Origin: JAIOQJ01 sp963718635
GTDB taxonomy: Bacteria; Planctomycetota; Planctomycetia; Gemmatales; Gemmataceae
Direction of reading: 5' to 3'
Length of the DNA: 64,000 bases
Assembly (NCBI GenBank): GCA_963718635.1
Contig: OY970367.1
Span: forward strand, 2,728,001 to 2,792,000
Positions 37,046-45,376 of this stretch are shown piece by piece (position 1 is the first letter of the stretch; the number at the start of each line of letters is the position of its first letter). Under the pieces are notes generated by a model. The model did no database searches. It was not told the DNA's origin and saw only the letters and a program-made list of their open reading frames with translations. The position numbers were made by a program, and so were the translations under genes.

Positions 37046-37944
37046 ACGGCGCGACAACCGCGATTGCCGAAAAGCCAATCGACCTTCCGCAGTTGGAACG
37101 TTCTCTGCGTTCGACGCGCTCGCTCTTCAGCTATGGAATGAGCGTGCTGACGGCCGCGATGACCTTGATCGCCGTCGTTCCTCTAGTCTCCGTGCTTTAC
37201 ATGTTGATCGTGCGCGGAGGCGAACGCCTGAGCCTTGCCCTGTTCACCGAACTTCCTCCCGCCGCCGGCATGGCCGGCGGCGGCATCGGCAACGCCATCG
37301 AAGGAACCTTGTTGATCGTGGCCATCGCATCGGCCATCAGCATCCCTTTCGGCATTTTGGCGGCGATATATTTGGCGGAGTTCGGACTCGATACCAGCCT
37401 GGCCTCGGCCGTTCGCTTCGCCGCCAAAGTGCTGACCGGTTTGCCGTCGCTGCTTGCAGGCGTTTTTGCCTATGTCACCGTGGTCGTCATCACCGGCAGG
37501 TTTTCGCCACTAGCAGCGGGCGTAGCGCTCGCTCTGCTCATGCTGCCCACCATCATGCTTACGGCGGAAGAAGCGATCCGCATGGTCCCGACGCGCATGC
37601 GCGAAGCCGCCGTGGGAATGGGATGTACGCAAAGCCAGGTCGTCTGGAAAGTGCTGTTGCCCACCGCGTTTCCGGGCATTTTGACGGGTGTGATGCTCGC
37701 CATCGCACGTGCCGCCGGGGAGACCGCTCCTTTGCTTTTCACTGCCCTCTTCAGCGATTACTGGCTGCGAGTCGCGAAGCTCGAACCGACGGCTTCGCTG
37801 GCGGTTCTCATTTATGATTTCTCGCAATCGCCTTACGAAAATCAGATCAGCATTGCCTGGGCCGCCTCGCTGGTGCTGGTTGCCATCGTTCTGACAATGA
37901 ACATTATCGGGCAAATTCTGGTTGCTCGTTCCTATAACAAGTAG
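37042..37944 (+). CDS. pstA: Phosphate ABC transporter permease PstA
   Basis: 300 residues; second permease subunit. The start ATG at 37042 overlaps the pstC stop and has GGGG upstream; a longer frame to 36856 only reads across pstC. Six hydrophobic helices are seen, with GGGIGNAIEGTLLIVAIASA early on, LTGLPSLLAGVFAYV, the EAA loop REAAVGMGCTQSQVVWKVLLP and RAAGETAPLLFTA. It is intact. It lies 11 bases before pstB. Confidence 0.95.
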   Translation: MNGATTAIAEKPIDLPQLERSLRSTRSLFSYGMSVLTAAMTLIAVVPLVSVLYMLIVRGGERLSLALFTELPPAAGMAGGGIGNAIEGTLLIVAIASAISIPFGILAAIYLAEFGLDTSLASAVRFAAKVLTGLPSLLAGVFAYVTVVVITGRFSPLAAGVALALLMLPTIMLTAEEAIRMVPTRMREAAVGMGCTQSQVVWKVLLPTAFPGILTGVMLAIARAAGETAPLLFTALFSDYWLRVAKLEPTASLAVLIYDFSQSPYENQISIAWAASLVLVAIVLTMNIIGQILVARSYNK

Positions 37945-37955
37945 TTGGAGACACC

Positions 37956-38795
37956 ATGAATCAAAATAAGACAGCGACGAACGGCCATGTTGAGCCCCCT
38001 ACAAACGGTACCATTAAGACGAATGGTTCCGTCGTTGATATTAATCTGCGCGAGCTCCATTACGGCGCCTTCAAAGCAGTGCGCGACACTCGCCTGGAAC
38101 TCGAGCGAAACGCGATTACTGCATTCATCGGCCCATCGGGCTGCGGCAAGAGCACCGTGTTGCGCTGCATCAACCGCATGAACGATCTGGTTCGAGGCTT
38201 TCGCTTCACAGGTGAAGTGAATTTTCGCGGCAAGGATATTTACGCCAAGTCAGTCGACCCCGTCGCTGTGCGCCGCTACATCGGCATGGTGTTTCAGCAG
38301 CCGAACCCGTTTGCCATGAGCGTTTATCGCAATGTCTCATTTGGCTTGCGACTGAACGGCTACAAAGGCAACGTCGCCGAAAAGGTCGAACAGGCTCTGC
38401 GCGGCGCCGCCTTATGGGACGAAGTCAAAGACAAACTGCACGAGAGCGGGCTATCGCTATCGGGCGGCCAGCAACAAAGGCTCTGCATTGCCCGCGCCAT
38501 TGCTTCCGAACCGGAAGTGCTGTTGATGGATGAACCCTGCTCGGCCTTAGACCCGATTGCCACCCGCAAGATCGAAGAATTGATGTTGGAGTTGAAGAAG
38601 CGCTTCACCATCGCCATCGTGACGCACAACCTGCAACAAGCAAAACGCGTGGCCGATAAGACGGGGTTCCTCTACGTCGACACCAGCGAAGGTGGCCGCA
38701 CCGGCTACCTCGTCGAGTTCCGCAAGACCGATGAACTGTTCAACGATCCAAAAGAACAACACACAAAAGATTACATTGCCGGCGAGTTCAGCTGA
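37956..38795 (+). CDS. pstB: Phosphate ABC transporter ATP-binding protein PstB
   Basis: 279 residues. The ABC ATPase of the complex: Walker A GPSGCGKST, Q-loop FQQPNPFAMS, signature LSGGQQQR, Walker B VLLMDEPCSALDP and the H-loop VTHNLQQAKR. The N-terminal ~28 residues are Asn/Thr-rich and dispensable-looking. The ATG has GGAGAC before it. No phoU follows, although phoU often ends this operon; the next gene is convergent. Confidence 0.97.
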   Translation: MNQNKTATNGHVEPPTNGTIKTNGSVVDINLRELHYGAFKAVRDTRLELERNAITAFIGPSGCGKSTVLRCINRMNDLVRGFRFTGEVNFRGKDIYAKSVDPVAVRRYIGMVFQQPNPFAMSVYRNVSFGLRLNGYKGNVAEKVEQALRGAALWDEVKDKLHESGLSLSGGQQQRLCIARAIASEPEVLLMDEPCSALDPIATRKIEELMLELKKRFTIAIVTHNLQQAKRVADKTGFLYVDTSEGGRTGYLVEFRKTDELFNDPKEQHTKDYIAGEFS

Positions 38796-38923
38796 CGGAA
38801 TGCCGCGCGAGTTTAAGTTGTGCAACGCAAGCACTGTTTAGCCGCGAGTCGAAGGCTTTGTGCAGACTCGCGTGAAGCTTTGAACCTGCTGAAACGACGG
38901 GTGCAAGCGGTTGCCAGCTTTGG

Positions 38924-39226
38924 TTAATGCGACAGGGCGGGGGCCAACTCATTTTGCATCAGGAACTCCAAACGCTTCCAGTGATCGGCAAACGCCGCGG
39001 CGGAATCCAGTCCGATTTGATGCAGATAGGAGGGTCGCTCGGTTTCCCAGTAATACCGCAGCAGGTCGGGAGAATAATTTCCCAACAGAGCGGGCAGATT
39101 ATGTAGATGGTCCGCTTCGACGGCGCAGCGGTCGGCATCGTTACGCCATCCGCTGCCGCGAATGCGCAGCAAACCGGTTTGCAGAAGGTCCAATACGACT
39201 TCGGCCAGTTCGGGAGGACAGTTCAT
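38924..39226 (-). CDS. Hypothetical protein, 100 residues
   Basis: Start ATG 39226 has AAGGTG seven bases upstream, in the end of the previous gene. The protein is helical and His/Trp-rich (MNCPPELAEVVLDLLQTGLL; HLHNLPALLGNYSPDLLRYYW; DHWKRLEFLMQNEL). It resembles small planctomycetal proteins of unknown role. It forms a tight pair with the gene before it, five bases apart, and could be a two-component module such as an antitoxin pair, though no known family was matched. Confidence 0.7.
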   Translation of the reverse strand: MNCPPELAEVVLDLLQTGLLRIRGSGWRNDADRCAVEADHLHNLPALLGNYSPDLLRYYWETERPSYLHQIGLDSAAAFADHWKRLEFLMQNELAPALSH

Positions 39227-39231
39227 CGTTT

Positions 39232-39543
39232 TCACCTTACGGGCAACTGAAGTATGCTCAGACCGCTCCATGCTTCTACGATCGACACAACGAAAACATC
39301 GATCGCCGCCTCTTCCTCGGCCGCGACGCGAACCGCATGATGACCGTCCCAAATCACTCCGCCGAGCGTCACTTGAATCGGCGTATGCCGCACAGTTTGC
39401 GATTGATGCAACTGGCGCTGAGAATCCAGTCTAGCCCGCGATAGATCGCGCCTACTGGGCAACAATACGTTTGCATCAATGCCGGCCTGCATTTGTCCTG
39501 ATGCAACTCGTATGGGATTAACCCAGCCAGGGGGTGGATCCAT
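39232..39543 (-). CDS. Hypothetical protein with ParB-like HHAVRVAAE motif
   Basis: 103 residues; ATG 39543 has GGAG seven bases before it. The segment IQVTLGGVIWDGHHAVRVAA resembles the DGHHRxxAA core of ParB/Srx-type nuclease-like domains, here reduced to a minimal form. The first half is Arg/Gln-rich. It is followed directly by the 100-residue gene, so they are surely co-transcribed. Function uncertain. Confidence 0.65.
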   Translation of the reverse strand: MDPPPGWVNPIRVASGQMQAGIDANVLLPSRRDLSRARLDSQRQLHQSQTVRHTPIQVTLGGVIWDGHHAVRVAAEEEAAIDVFVVSIVEAWSGLSILQLPVR

Positions 39544-39806
39544 TTCGGGCTCCGGCGGTATTCTATCGATACATAGATGGAAGAGAATTTACCATATCTA
39601 GCATGACGGCGCGCCCCAACTCTCTTGGAAACCTTCGGATCGGGCGGCCCCCAACCCTATCTCTTGGCCTCAATCTCAAGCGCTTTCGGCATAGCTAACT
39701 TCAACGACCCTGCGGCATAATACAACGCCCACGCGAGTCGGAGGCTTTACGCAGACTCGCGCGACACATGGCGCTCGCGGTCAAACGACTATGCCCATCA
39801 GTCGAG
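39544..39806. other. Intergenic tract with a TTAGCCGCGA-type repeat arm
   Basis: No gene. Near 39730-39765 the motif GCGAGTCGGAGGCTTTACGCAGACTCGCG can fold (given here only as a family relative of 38838-38870, with its inner arms GCGAGTC and GACTCGC). Promoter for the 39232 gene should lie in 39550-39640. Confidence 0.4.
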
Positions 39807-41180
39807 TTAGAACAACTCTGAAATGGGCGTCGGATCTTCGAGAACGTTGACGGGCCGGCCGCTTGGTTCCAGGAGTTGGAGTTTCGGATCGATGCCGAGG
39901 ACCTGATAGATGGTTGCGTGCAGATTGCAGGGTGTGAGCGGGCGATCTTTGGGACGTTGGCCGAGCCGGTCGGTCGAACCGACGACCATCCCGCCTTTGA
40001 CGCCGCCGCCGCCGATGAGGCAGGACATGGCGTCGCCCCAGTGGTCACGGCCGGGAGTTCCCATGCTCATGGGGGCGCCGCCGTTGCCGCCGTCGTTCAT
40101 CTTCGGGGTTCGGCCGAATTCGCCGCAGAGCACGACGAGCGTCGTCTCGAGCAAGCCGCGATCTTCCAAATCTACAAATAGTGCCGAGACGAGATCGTCG
40201 ATTTGCGGGAGATAGTTCTTCATCCCCTTTTCGAGATCCCAGTGATGATCCCAACCGCCAAAGTGAACGGTCACAAAGGTCGAGCCTGCCTCGACCAGTC
40301 GGCGGGCCAGCAGCGTCGATTGGCCCCAGCTATGCCGGCCGTAGCGATCGCGTAGACGCGGGTCTTCAGCATTGAGGTTGAACGCACGCCTCGCGGTTGG
40401 ACCGCTGACGAACTCGAATGCTTCACGCGAATAACGATCCATCGCCGGGATGGCGGGGTTGTTGTCGAGACTGGCGCGCACACTGTCGAAATGGTGGATC
40501 AACGAACGGCGATCGTCGAGCCGATCAAGTGTTAGCCCTTTAGCCAAATTGAGGTTCGGCATCTCGAAGCGAGGCGCGTTGGCGTCGGCCACGGTCTCAA
40601 AGGCATCGTGCTGGGCGCCGAGCATGTGAGCGCCGAAATAGCCCGGGCGCAAGCCGACGGACATGGCATACGGCACGGCAACGTAACTCGGCATTCCCGC
40701 CTGGCGCGGGCCGCATTCGCGGTTGACGATCGCGCCGATGGAAGGAAACTTGGTCGGCGTGCTCGCGCCGCCCACTCCCATTTCCTTCGTCGTCAACATC
40801 CGGTGGGCGCCGGCAAAGTGATCCCCGGTGCCGTGATGCAGCGAACGAATCATCGAGAAAAGATGGTTGACCTTCGCCTGCTTCGGAAAGAGTTCGGTCA
40901 TGTCGAAGCCGGGGACGCGCGTACGGATCGGCTTCCAGATGCCGGCATACTCTTTCGGCGCATCGGGCTTCATATCGTAGGTGTCCATATGGCCCGGACC
41001 GCCATCGAGCCAAAGCAGGATCACCGATGTGTTCTTCGCTTGATCGCCCGATGCCGCTTTTGCTTGAAGAATCCGCGGTAAGCCGAGCGAGGCCATACCC
41101 GCCACGCCAAGCGATAAAAAGCTGCGCCGCGAAAGACCATCGCAATAACGGCCGGATTTTCCAAGATCGAGCTGGAACAT
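39807..41180 (-). CDS. DUF1501 family protein, Tat-exported
   Basis: 457 residues. Twin-arginine signal LSRRSFLSLGVAGMASLGLP at about 17-36. The body is a sulfatase/alkaline-phosphatase-like fold of the DUF1501 family: VILLWLDGGPGHMDTYDMKP at the start, SLHHGTGDHFAGAHRMLT, TFVTVHFGGWDHHWDLEKG, VVLCGEFGRTPKMNDGGNGG and GRDHWG. DUF1501 proteins are very numerous in planctomycetes and often pair with DUF1553/PSD1 cytochromes; no such partner is adjacent. Substrate unknown. ATG 41180 has GAGG upstream. Confidence 0.93.
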   Translation of the reverse strand: MFQLDLGKSGRYCDGLSRRSFLSLGVAGMASLGLPRILQAKAASGDQAKNTSVILLWLDGGPGHMDTYDMKPDAPKEYAGIWKPIRTRVPGFDMTELFPKQAKVNHLFSMIRSLHHGTGDHFAGAHRMLTTKEMGVGGASTPTKFPSIGAIVNRECGPRQAGMPSYVAVPYAMSVGLRPGYFGAHMLGAQHDAFETVADANAPRFEMPNLNLAKGLTLDRLDDRRSLIHHFDSVRASLDNNPAIPAMDRYSREAFEFVSGPTARRAFNLNAEDPRLRDRYGRHSWGQSTLLARRLVEAGSTFVTVHFGGWDHHWDLEKGMKNYLPQIDDLVSALFVDLEDRGLLETTLVVLCGEFGRTPKMNDGGNGGAPMSMGTPGRDHWGDAMSCLIGGGGVKGGMVVGSTDRLGQRPKDRPLTPCNLHATIYQVLGIDPKLQLLEPSGRPVNVLEDPTPISELF

Positions 41181-41663
41181 GATGGCGCCTCGGGAGGGAT
41201 GGGCCAGTCGGCAGGCGGGCAGGTGGGACTACCTACTTGCTAGCACACGGGCGCTAGAGTGACAAGGCCTGAGGTGCGAGGAAACCACTGATCGAGAGCC
41301 GTGCATGACGCAAGCAGTTTGAACATCGCTTACAATTTAAAGCCGACCCGGACGTGTATAATCGCCGGCGAACCAGCGCCGGCACTGGCGACCGAAAGGG
41401 CCAGCGAGTCCACATCACCCGGCACGTTCTTTTCGTCGTCTACCTCATTGAGCGTCACACGCGGGCTGCGGAAAAACAAAAGGAACGGAAATCAATCCGG
41501 AAGTGAGCGACGTTTCACGCCTCTTTCTCGAGACTACTGTCGGGAATGACTCCCGGCCTCTTTGTTTTGCCCTGATAAGGCTCATCAGAATCAGGCATAA
41601 TGCGCCTCCATCGACAAGGCTATGCAGTTCTTGGCCCAATGCACAAAATCGGACAAGTGCTTT
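41181..41663. other. Gene-free tract with a short REP-like hairpin
   Basis: No gene could be supported. Around 41540-41580 the sequence CGGGAATGACTCCCGGCC followed by TCTTTGTTTTGCCC resembles the tails of the AAAAGGGG hairpins nearby. The first ~100 bases hold the DUF1501 promoter. Confidence 0.4.
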
Positions 41664-42113
41664 TTATCCGGTTTCCAATTCTGCACAATTCAGCCGCGAT
41701 CTAACACAGGCAGCTATTCGATCGATTGCTCCCTTGTCTTCAGGGTTCTTAGTCGCGAACAATAACCCGGTGGAACAAACCGATCTGAGCACTACTAGCT
41801 GACCGACACGCAGAGCAATCATTTTCGTCGGTCCATTTTTTCGTGCAGCTTCTTCAACAGATCCAAGGACGTGCTGGAAACCTTCTATCGAGCGGTCTTC
41901 CGATAGAGCTTCTGTTATTAATGATTTTACCGCCGATAGCCGCGCAACGAATCGATCTTCTTCCTGAACGGCTGAACCGGGGAACGTTCGAAAAAGCGCG
42001 TTGGTAATTTCCTCTAAAGGTAAAGGCGCAATGAGGCTTGCACGAATGAATGACAATTTTGGTTCACTCTTTGGGTTTAAGCTTTCGGAACGTTTCAGGT
42101 AATATCTTATCAA
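41664..42113 (-). CDS. Hypothetical protein, 149 residues (5' end uncertain)
   Basis: The frame reads naturally from KLSFIRASLIAPLPLEEITNA on, with a helical middle (FVARLSAVKSLITEALSEDR) and a strand-rich end (MIALRVGQLVVLRSVCSTGLLFAT). The only start is a TTG without a ribosome site, right beside a REP-like hairpin, so the 5' end may have been lost or altered by that insertion. No family recognised. Base composition is more AT-rich than the surroundings. Confidence 0.45.
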   Translation of the reverse strand: MIRYYLKRSESLNPKSEPKLSFIRASLIAPLPLEEITNALFRTFPGSAVQEEDRFVARLSAVKSLITEALSEDRSIEGFQHVLGSVEEAARKNGPTKMIALRVGQLVVLRSVCSTGLLFATKNPEDKGAIDRIAACVRSRLNCAELETG

Positions 42114-42130
42114 AATCAGCGAATGGAAAG

Positions 42131-42220
42131 AAAAAGGGGTCGGGAGGGTCGGGAGTCTTTTCAGTCAGTTTTGGTGCGGCGGCCTACCGGAAAAGACTCC
42201 CGACCTCCCGACCCCTTTTT
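42131..42220. repeat. REP-like hairpin with GGGGTCGGGAGG arms
   Basis: Arms 42131-42162 and 42189-42220 (about 32 bases each) are reverse complements with one base difference, built on AAAAAGGGGTCGGGAGG and GTCGGGAGTCTTTTC; the core is 26 bases. Two shortened arms (CGACCCCTTTTTCCTAGTT) follow to 42255. Its AAAAGGGG ends are shared with hairpins at 42350-42440 and 60169-60240. Confidence 0.85.
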
Positions 42221-42344
42221 CCTAGTTCGACCAGTTCGACCCCTTTTTCCTAGTTGCACACTTCTATTGGCGGATGTTTACGATCGTGTTAGGTTCGAGT
42301 GATGACAATGGCAAGGCGATCAAATGACAGATGATTGGTGCGTA

Positions 42345-42440
42345 GAGGAAAAGAAAAGGGGTGCAAAGAAGAGGACAGCTGAGATTCTTGGATGTGTCCT
42401 CGCGAAAATCTACGATGTTCCCTTTTCTTTGCTTTTACCT
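42345..42440. repeat. Degenerate AAAAGGGG/CCCCTTTT REP-like hairpin
   Basis: The left end (GAAAAGAAAAGGGG, then AGAGGACAGCTGAGATT) and right end (AAATCTACGATGTTCCCTTT and TTCTTTGC) are diverged forms of the arms at 60169-60240, so this is an older copy of the same element. Confidence 0.7.
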
Positions 42441-42476
42441 TTCGCGCGGCGCGAAAGTTCTGACACACTGTTCAGC

Positions 42477-43109
42477 TTACGCGCCTTGCCGATAAGGTCG
42501 GTGCCTGGTGATAGCGCTTACGGCCATAATCGCCCCAATGAAAAGGCAGACGCTGGGCGTGAAGAAGCCATCGTTCGGCCGGGCGACGGCGATAAACCGA
42601 GCGAGTACGAAACAGACGACGGCAATCCCGGTAGCCAGCTTGCCGAAAAGCAAGCGAGCTGGGACAGACTGACACGGAACTACGCAGATGTCCTTGGGGT
42701 ACATCTTCAAGCGTTCAACATACCACTTCCCGGCGCCGCAAATGCCCAACCGCCCACCAACTCGGCGCAGTTCACTCAGGATTGCAAAGATGTCGTCGTG
42801 AAAAGGGTGCCCAAATGGACCGATGCCGGTAAAGTCCAGCACCAGCCGATGGCGGCCGTAATGCCGAACAAGATCTCGGTAGCGCAGGCCAGGACGCATA
42901 TCGACGTCAACAACCACCCTTAGGGCCACGTCATCCGGGCGAACCCGCGTCACGCCTTCTACCTCAATTACCTCTGGAGCCAAGGCCCAGTCCGGCAGGG
43001 CTGGCAAAGTTTGAAGTCGGCCCTCTCTGGGGATCCGCAATGCAGCGCGTGCGGCCGCTTCGTCCGCATACAACTCAACATTAGACAAGGTGCGCGACGT
43101 GTTGATCAC
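42477..43109 (-). CDS. STAS-like domain protein with C-terminal membrane helices
   Basis: 210 residues from a GTG at 43109, which has GGAG six bases upstream; a TTG at 43136 is less likely. The central part (DLVRHYGRHRLVLDFTGIG, then DDIFAILSELRRVGGRLGICGA) has the strand-helix pattern of STAS/anti-anti-sigma domains or of related nucleotide-binding folds. Two helices near the end (GKLATGIAVVCFVLARFIAV and SVCLFIGAIMAVSAI) anchor it in the membrane. A regulatory role is plausible but unproven. It is a single gene, divergent from the SASA cluster. Confidence 0.65.
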   Translation of the reverse strand: MINTSRTLSNVELYADEAAARAALRIPREGRLQTLPALPDWALAPEVIEVEGVTRVRPDDVALRVVVDVDMRPGLRYRDLVRHYGRHRLVLDFTGIGPFGHPFHDDIFAILSELRRVGGRLGICGAGKWYVERLKMYPKDICVVPCQSVPARLLFGKLATGIAVVCFVLARFIAVARPNDGFFTPSVCLFIGAIMAVSAITRHRPYRQGA

Positions 43110-43256
43110 GGTTGTCTCCAATTGTGGCGAAAACAAAGGCGCCAGCAGTCAATATGAATTACTCTCGACCCCTTTGTTTTTTTTCGCTGCTGATATATTA
43201 CGTTCTGTAATCTTGACACGGCAACGATTCTTCAATCGCCTGGCAGGGGAAAAGAA

Positions 43257-45344
43257 GTGAACACGCGTTTGGACTCCCTGAGGCTCTGCGTCTGCTTCCT
43301 GATTCTGACGGTGACCGCAAGCGCGGCAACGGCGACCGACAGACCCTTGAAGGTGTACATCCTAGCGGGGCAGTCGAACATGCAGGGGCACGCGCGCATC
43401 TCGACGTTCGATTCGCTGGCCGACGATTCCAAGACGGCCCCACTCCTCAAGGAGATGCGCGGACCCGACGGCAAACCGCATGTGTGCGAGAAGGTCTGGA
43501 TTTCATCGATTGGCTGTCTCGGCGATCGGTATTCCGATCTCGGCGAGCAGAAAGGCAATCTGACGGCAGGCTTCGGCGCCTCGACCGAGAAGATTGGCCC
43601 GGAATTCACGTTCGGCATTTACATGGAGAAACAGCTCAATGAGCCTATCCTGATCATCAAGACTTCTTGGGGCGGCCGCAGCCTGCACACCGACTTCCGT
43701 CCGCCCAGCGCAGGGCCGGAGAAGTTCAACGACTTTATCATCGAACAGTGGAAGAAACGTGGTCTCGATGTGGAAGTGGAGTCGGCAAAGATTCACAAGA
43801 ACGGCGGGGTCTATTACCGCCACATGATCGACCATGTCCAAAAGGTGCTCAAGGACATCAAGCGGGTAGTGCCGGATTACGACCCGAAGCAGGGCTACGA
43901 AGTGGCGGGTTTCGTCTGGTTCCAAGGTTTCAACGACTACGTCGATAGCGGGACGTACGATAAGCAGATGAAGCCCGGCGGGTACGACCTTTACGGGGAA
44001 CTGCTGGCTCACCTCATCCGCGACGTGCGGAAAGACCTATCGGCCCCCAAGATGCCGTTCATGATCGGCGTCATGGGAATCGGCGGAGAGAACGAAGGAA
44101 AGAAGGCGCCCCAGATGTATTTCCGCCAAGCCCAGGTTGCGCCGGCGTCCCTTCCCGAGTTTAAGGGCAACGTGCTGACAGTGCAGACGGCTCCATTCTG
44201 GGACGACAATCTGGACGAACTGCAGCAGCGGATGGAGAAGTTGAACCAGAAGTTGGACCGGGAGTTCAAGAAGGATCCGAGCCTGAAGCAGTCGGCTAAA
44301 GAAGAAGCCCGTAAGAAGGCCATCGACGAGCAGTTCAAGCCGGAAGAACTGAATCGTTTGAAGGCCGGCGTCTCGAATGGGGGTTATCACTATCTCGGCG
44401 CGGCCAAGATCATGGCGCCGATCGGCAAGGCCTTCGCCGAGGCTATCGTCGGCACGAAGACCGGTGCCGCCACCCCGGTCAAGGTGTTCGTTCTCGCCGG
44501 GCAGTCGAACATGGAGGGGGCCGGGTTCATCAAGGCCGATCCAAAGCGGAACGACGGCAAGGGCAGTCTCGAATACCTCGTGAAGGACAAGGCGACCGCT
44601 GACAAATTCAAACACCTCCTGGACAAGAAGGGCGGGTGGGCGACGCGCGACGACGTGTGGATTCACTACCTCGAACGCAAGGGCAAGCTCACTGTCGGCT
44701 ATGGGGCGAAAGAAGACCGAATCGGCCCGGAACTCGGCTTCGGCCATGTCATCGGCGATGCTTACGAGGAACCGGTTCTGCTCATCAAGCTGGCGTGGGG
44801 CGGGAAGAGTCTCGCGAAGGACTTCCGCCCGCCGAGCTCGGGTGGCGAAGTCGGGCCGTACTACAAGGAGATCGTGGATCGCACGAACGCCGTATTGAAA
44901 GATCTGAACAAGGAGTTTCCGGAGTTCGGCGACCGCAAGTACGAACTCGCCGGGTTCGGCTGGCATCAGGGATGGAATGACCGCGTTAACCAAGCATACA
45001 ACGAGGAGTACGAGAAGAACATGGCGAACTTCATCCGCGACATCCGTAAGGATTTCGGGGTGAAGGATCTGCCGTTCGTGATCGCCGAAACCGGCATGGG
45101 CGGGAAGGAAGAGAAACACCCGCGGGCGCTCTCCTTGATGAAGGCCCAAGCCGCCGTCGCGGAGTACCCGGAATTCAAGGGAAACGTGGCGTTTGTCGGC
45201 GCCAAGGAGTTCTGGCGGGACAAAGACGTTTCACCGACCAGCCAGGGATACCACTGGAACACGAACGCCGAGACCTACTACCTCATCGGCGAAGCAATGG
45301 GGTCCGCGATGAAGAAGTTATGCGAAACGAAGCCCGCCAAGTGA
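43257..45344 (+). CDS. Secreted carbohydrate acetyl esterase with two SASA domains
   Basis: 695 residues; GTG start with AGGGGAAAA before it. Signal peptide (LRLCVCFLILTVTASAATA). Two tandem sialate-O-acetylesterase-like (DUF303) domains: the first at about 28-390 with nucleophile motif LAGQSNMQG and FVWFQGFNDYVD, the second at about 400-690 with LAGQSNMEGAG and FGWHQGWNDRVN. Each keeps the Ser and the WxQGxND block that carries the oxyanion/His region. It removes acetyl groups from glycans outside the cytoplasm. First gene of the plus-strand cluster. Confidence 0.9.
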   Translation: MNTRLDSLRLCVCFLILTVTASAATATDRPLKVYILAGQSNMQGHARISTFDSLADDSKTAPLLKEMRGPDGKPHVCEKVWISSIGCLGDRYSDLGEQKGNLTAGFGASTEKIGPEFTFGIYMEKQLNEPILIIKTSWGGRSLHTDFRPPSAGPEKFNDFIIEQWKKRGLDVEVESAKIHKNGGVYYRHMIDHVQKVLKDIKRVVPDYDPKQGYEVAGFVWFQGFNDYVDSGTYDKQMKPGGYDLYGELLAHLIRDVRKDLSAPKMPFMIGVMGIGGENEGKKAPQMYFRQAQVAPASLPEFKGNVLTVQTAPFWDDNLDELQQRMEKLNQKLDREFKKDPSLKQSAKEEARKKAIDEQFKPEELNRLKAGVSNGGYHYLGAAKIMAPIGKAFAEAIVGTKTGAATPVKVFVLAGQSNMEGAGFIKADPKRNDGKGSLEYLVKDKATADKFKHLLDKKGGWATRDDVWIHYLERKGKLTVGYGAKEDRIGPELGFGHVIGDAYEEPVLLIKLAWGGKSLAKDFRPPSSGGEVGPYYKEIVDRTNAVLKDLNKEFPEFGDRKYELAGFGWHQGWNDRVNQAYNEEYEKNMANFIRDIRKDFGVKDLPFVIAETGMGGKEEKHPRALSLMKAQAAVAEYPEFKGNVAFVGAKEFWRDKDVSPTSQGYHWNTNAETYYLIGEAMGSAMKKLCETKPAK

Positions 45345-45376
45345 GTGTTTAACTTTTCCCAATAAGAGATTGTCAA

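Noticed and set aside
39232..39444. Plus-strand ORFs over the 39232-39543 gene
   Set aside because: Arg/Ser-rich shadows; the minus-strand genes have good ribosome sites and fit together.
44037..45149. 370-residue minus-strand ORF inside the tandem SASA gene
   Set aside because: Antisense shadow; the plus frame has two complete SASA domains.
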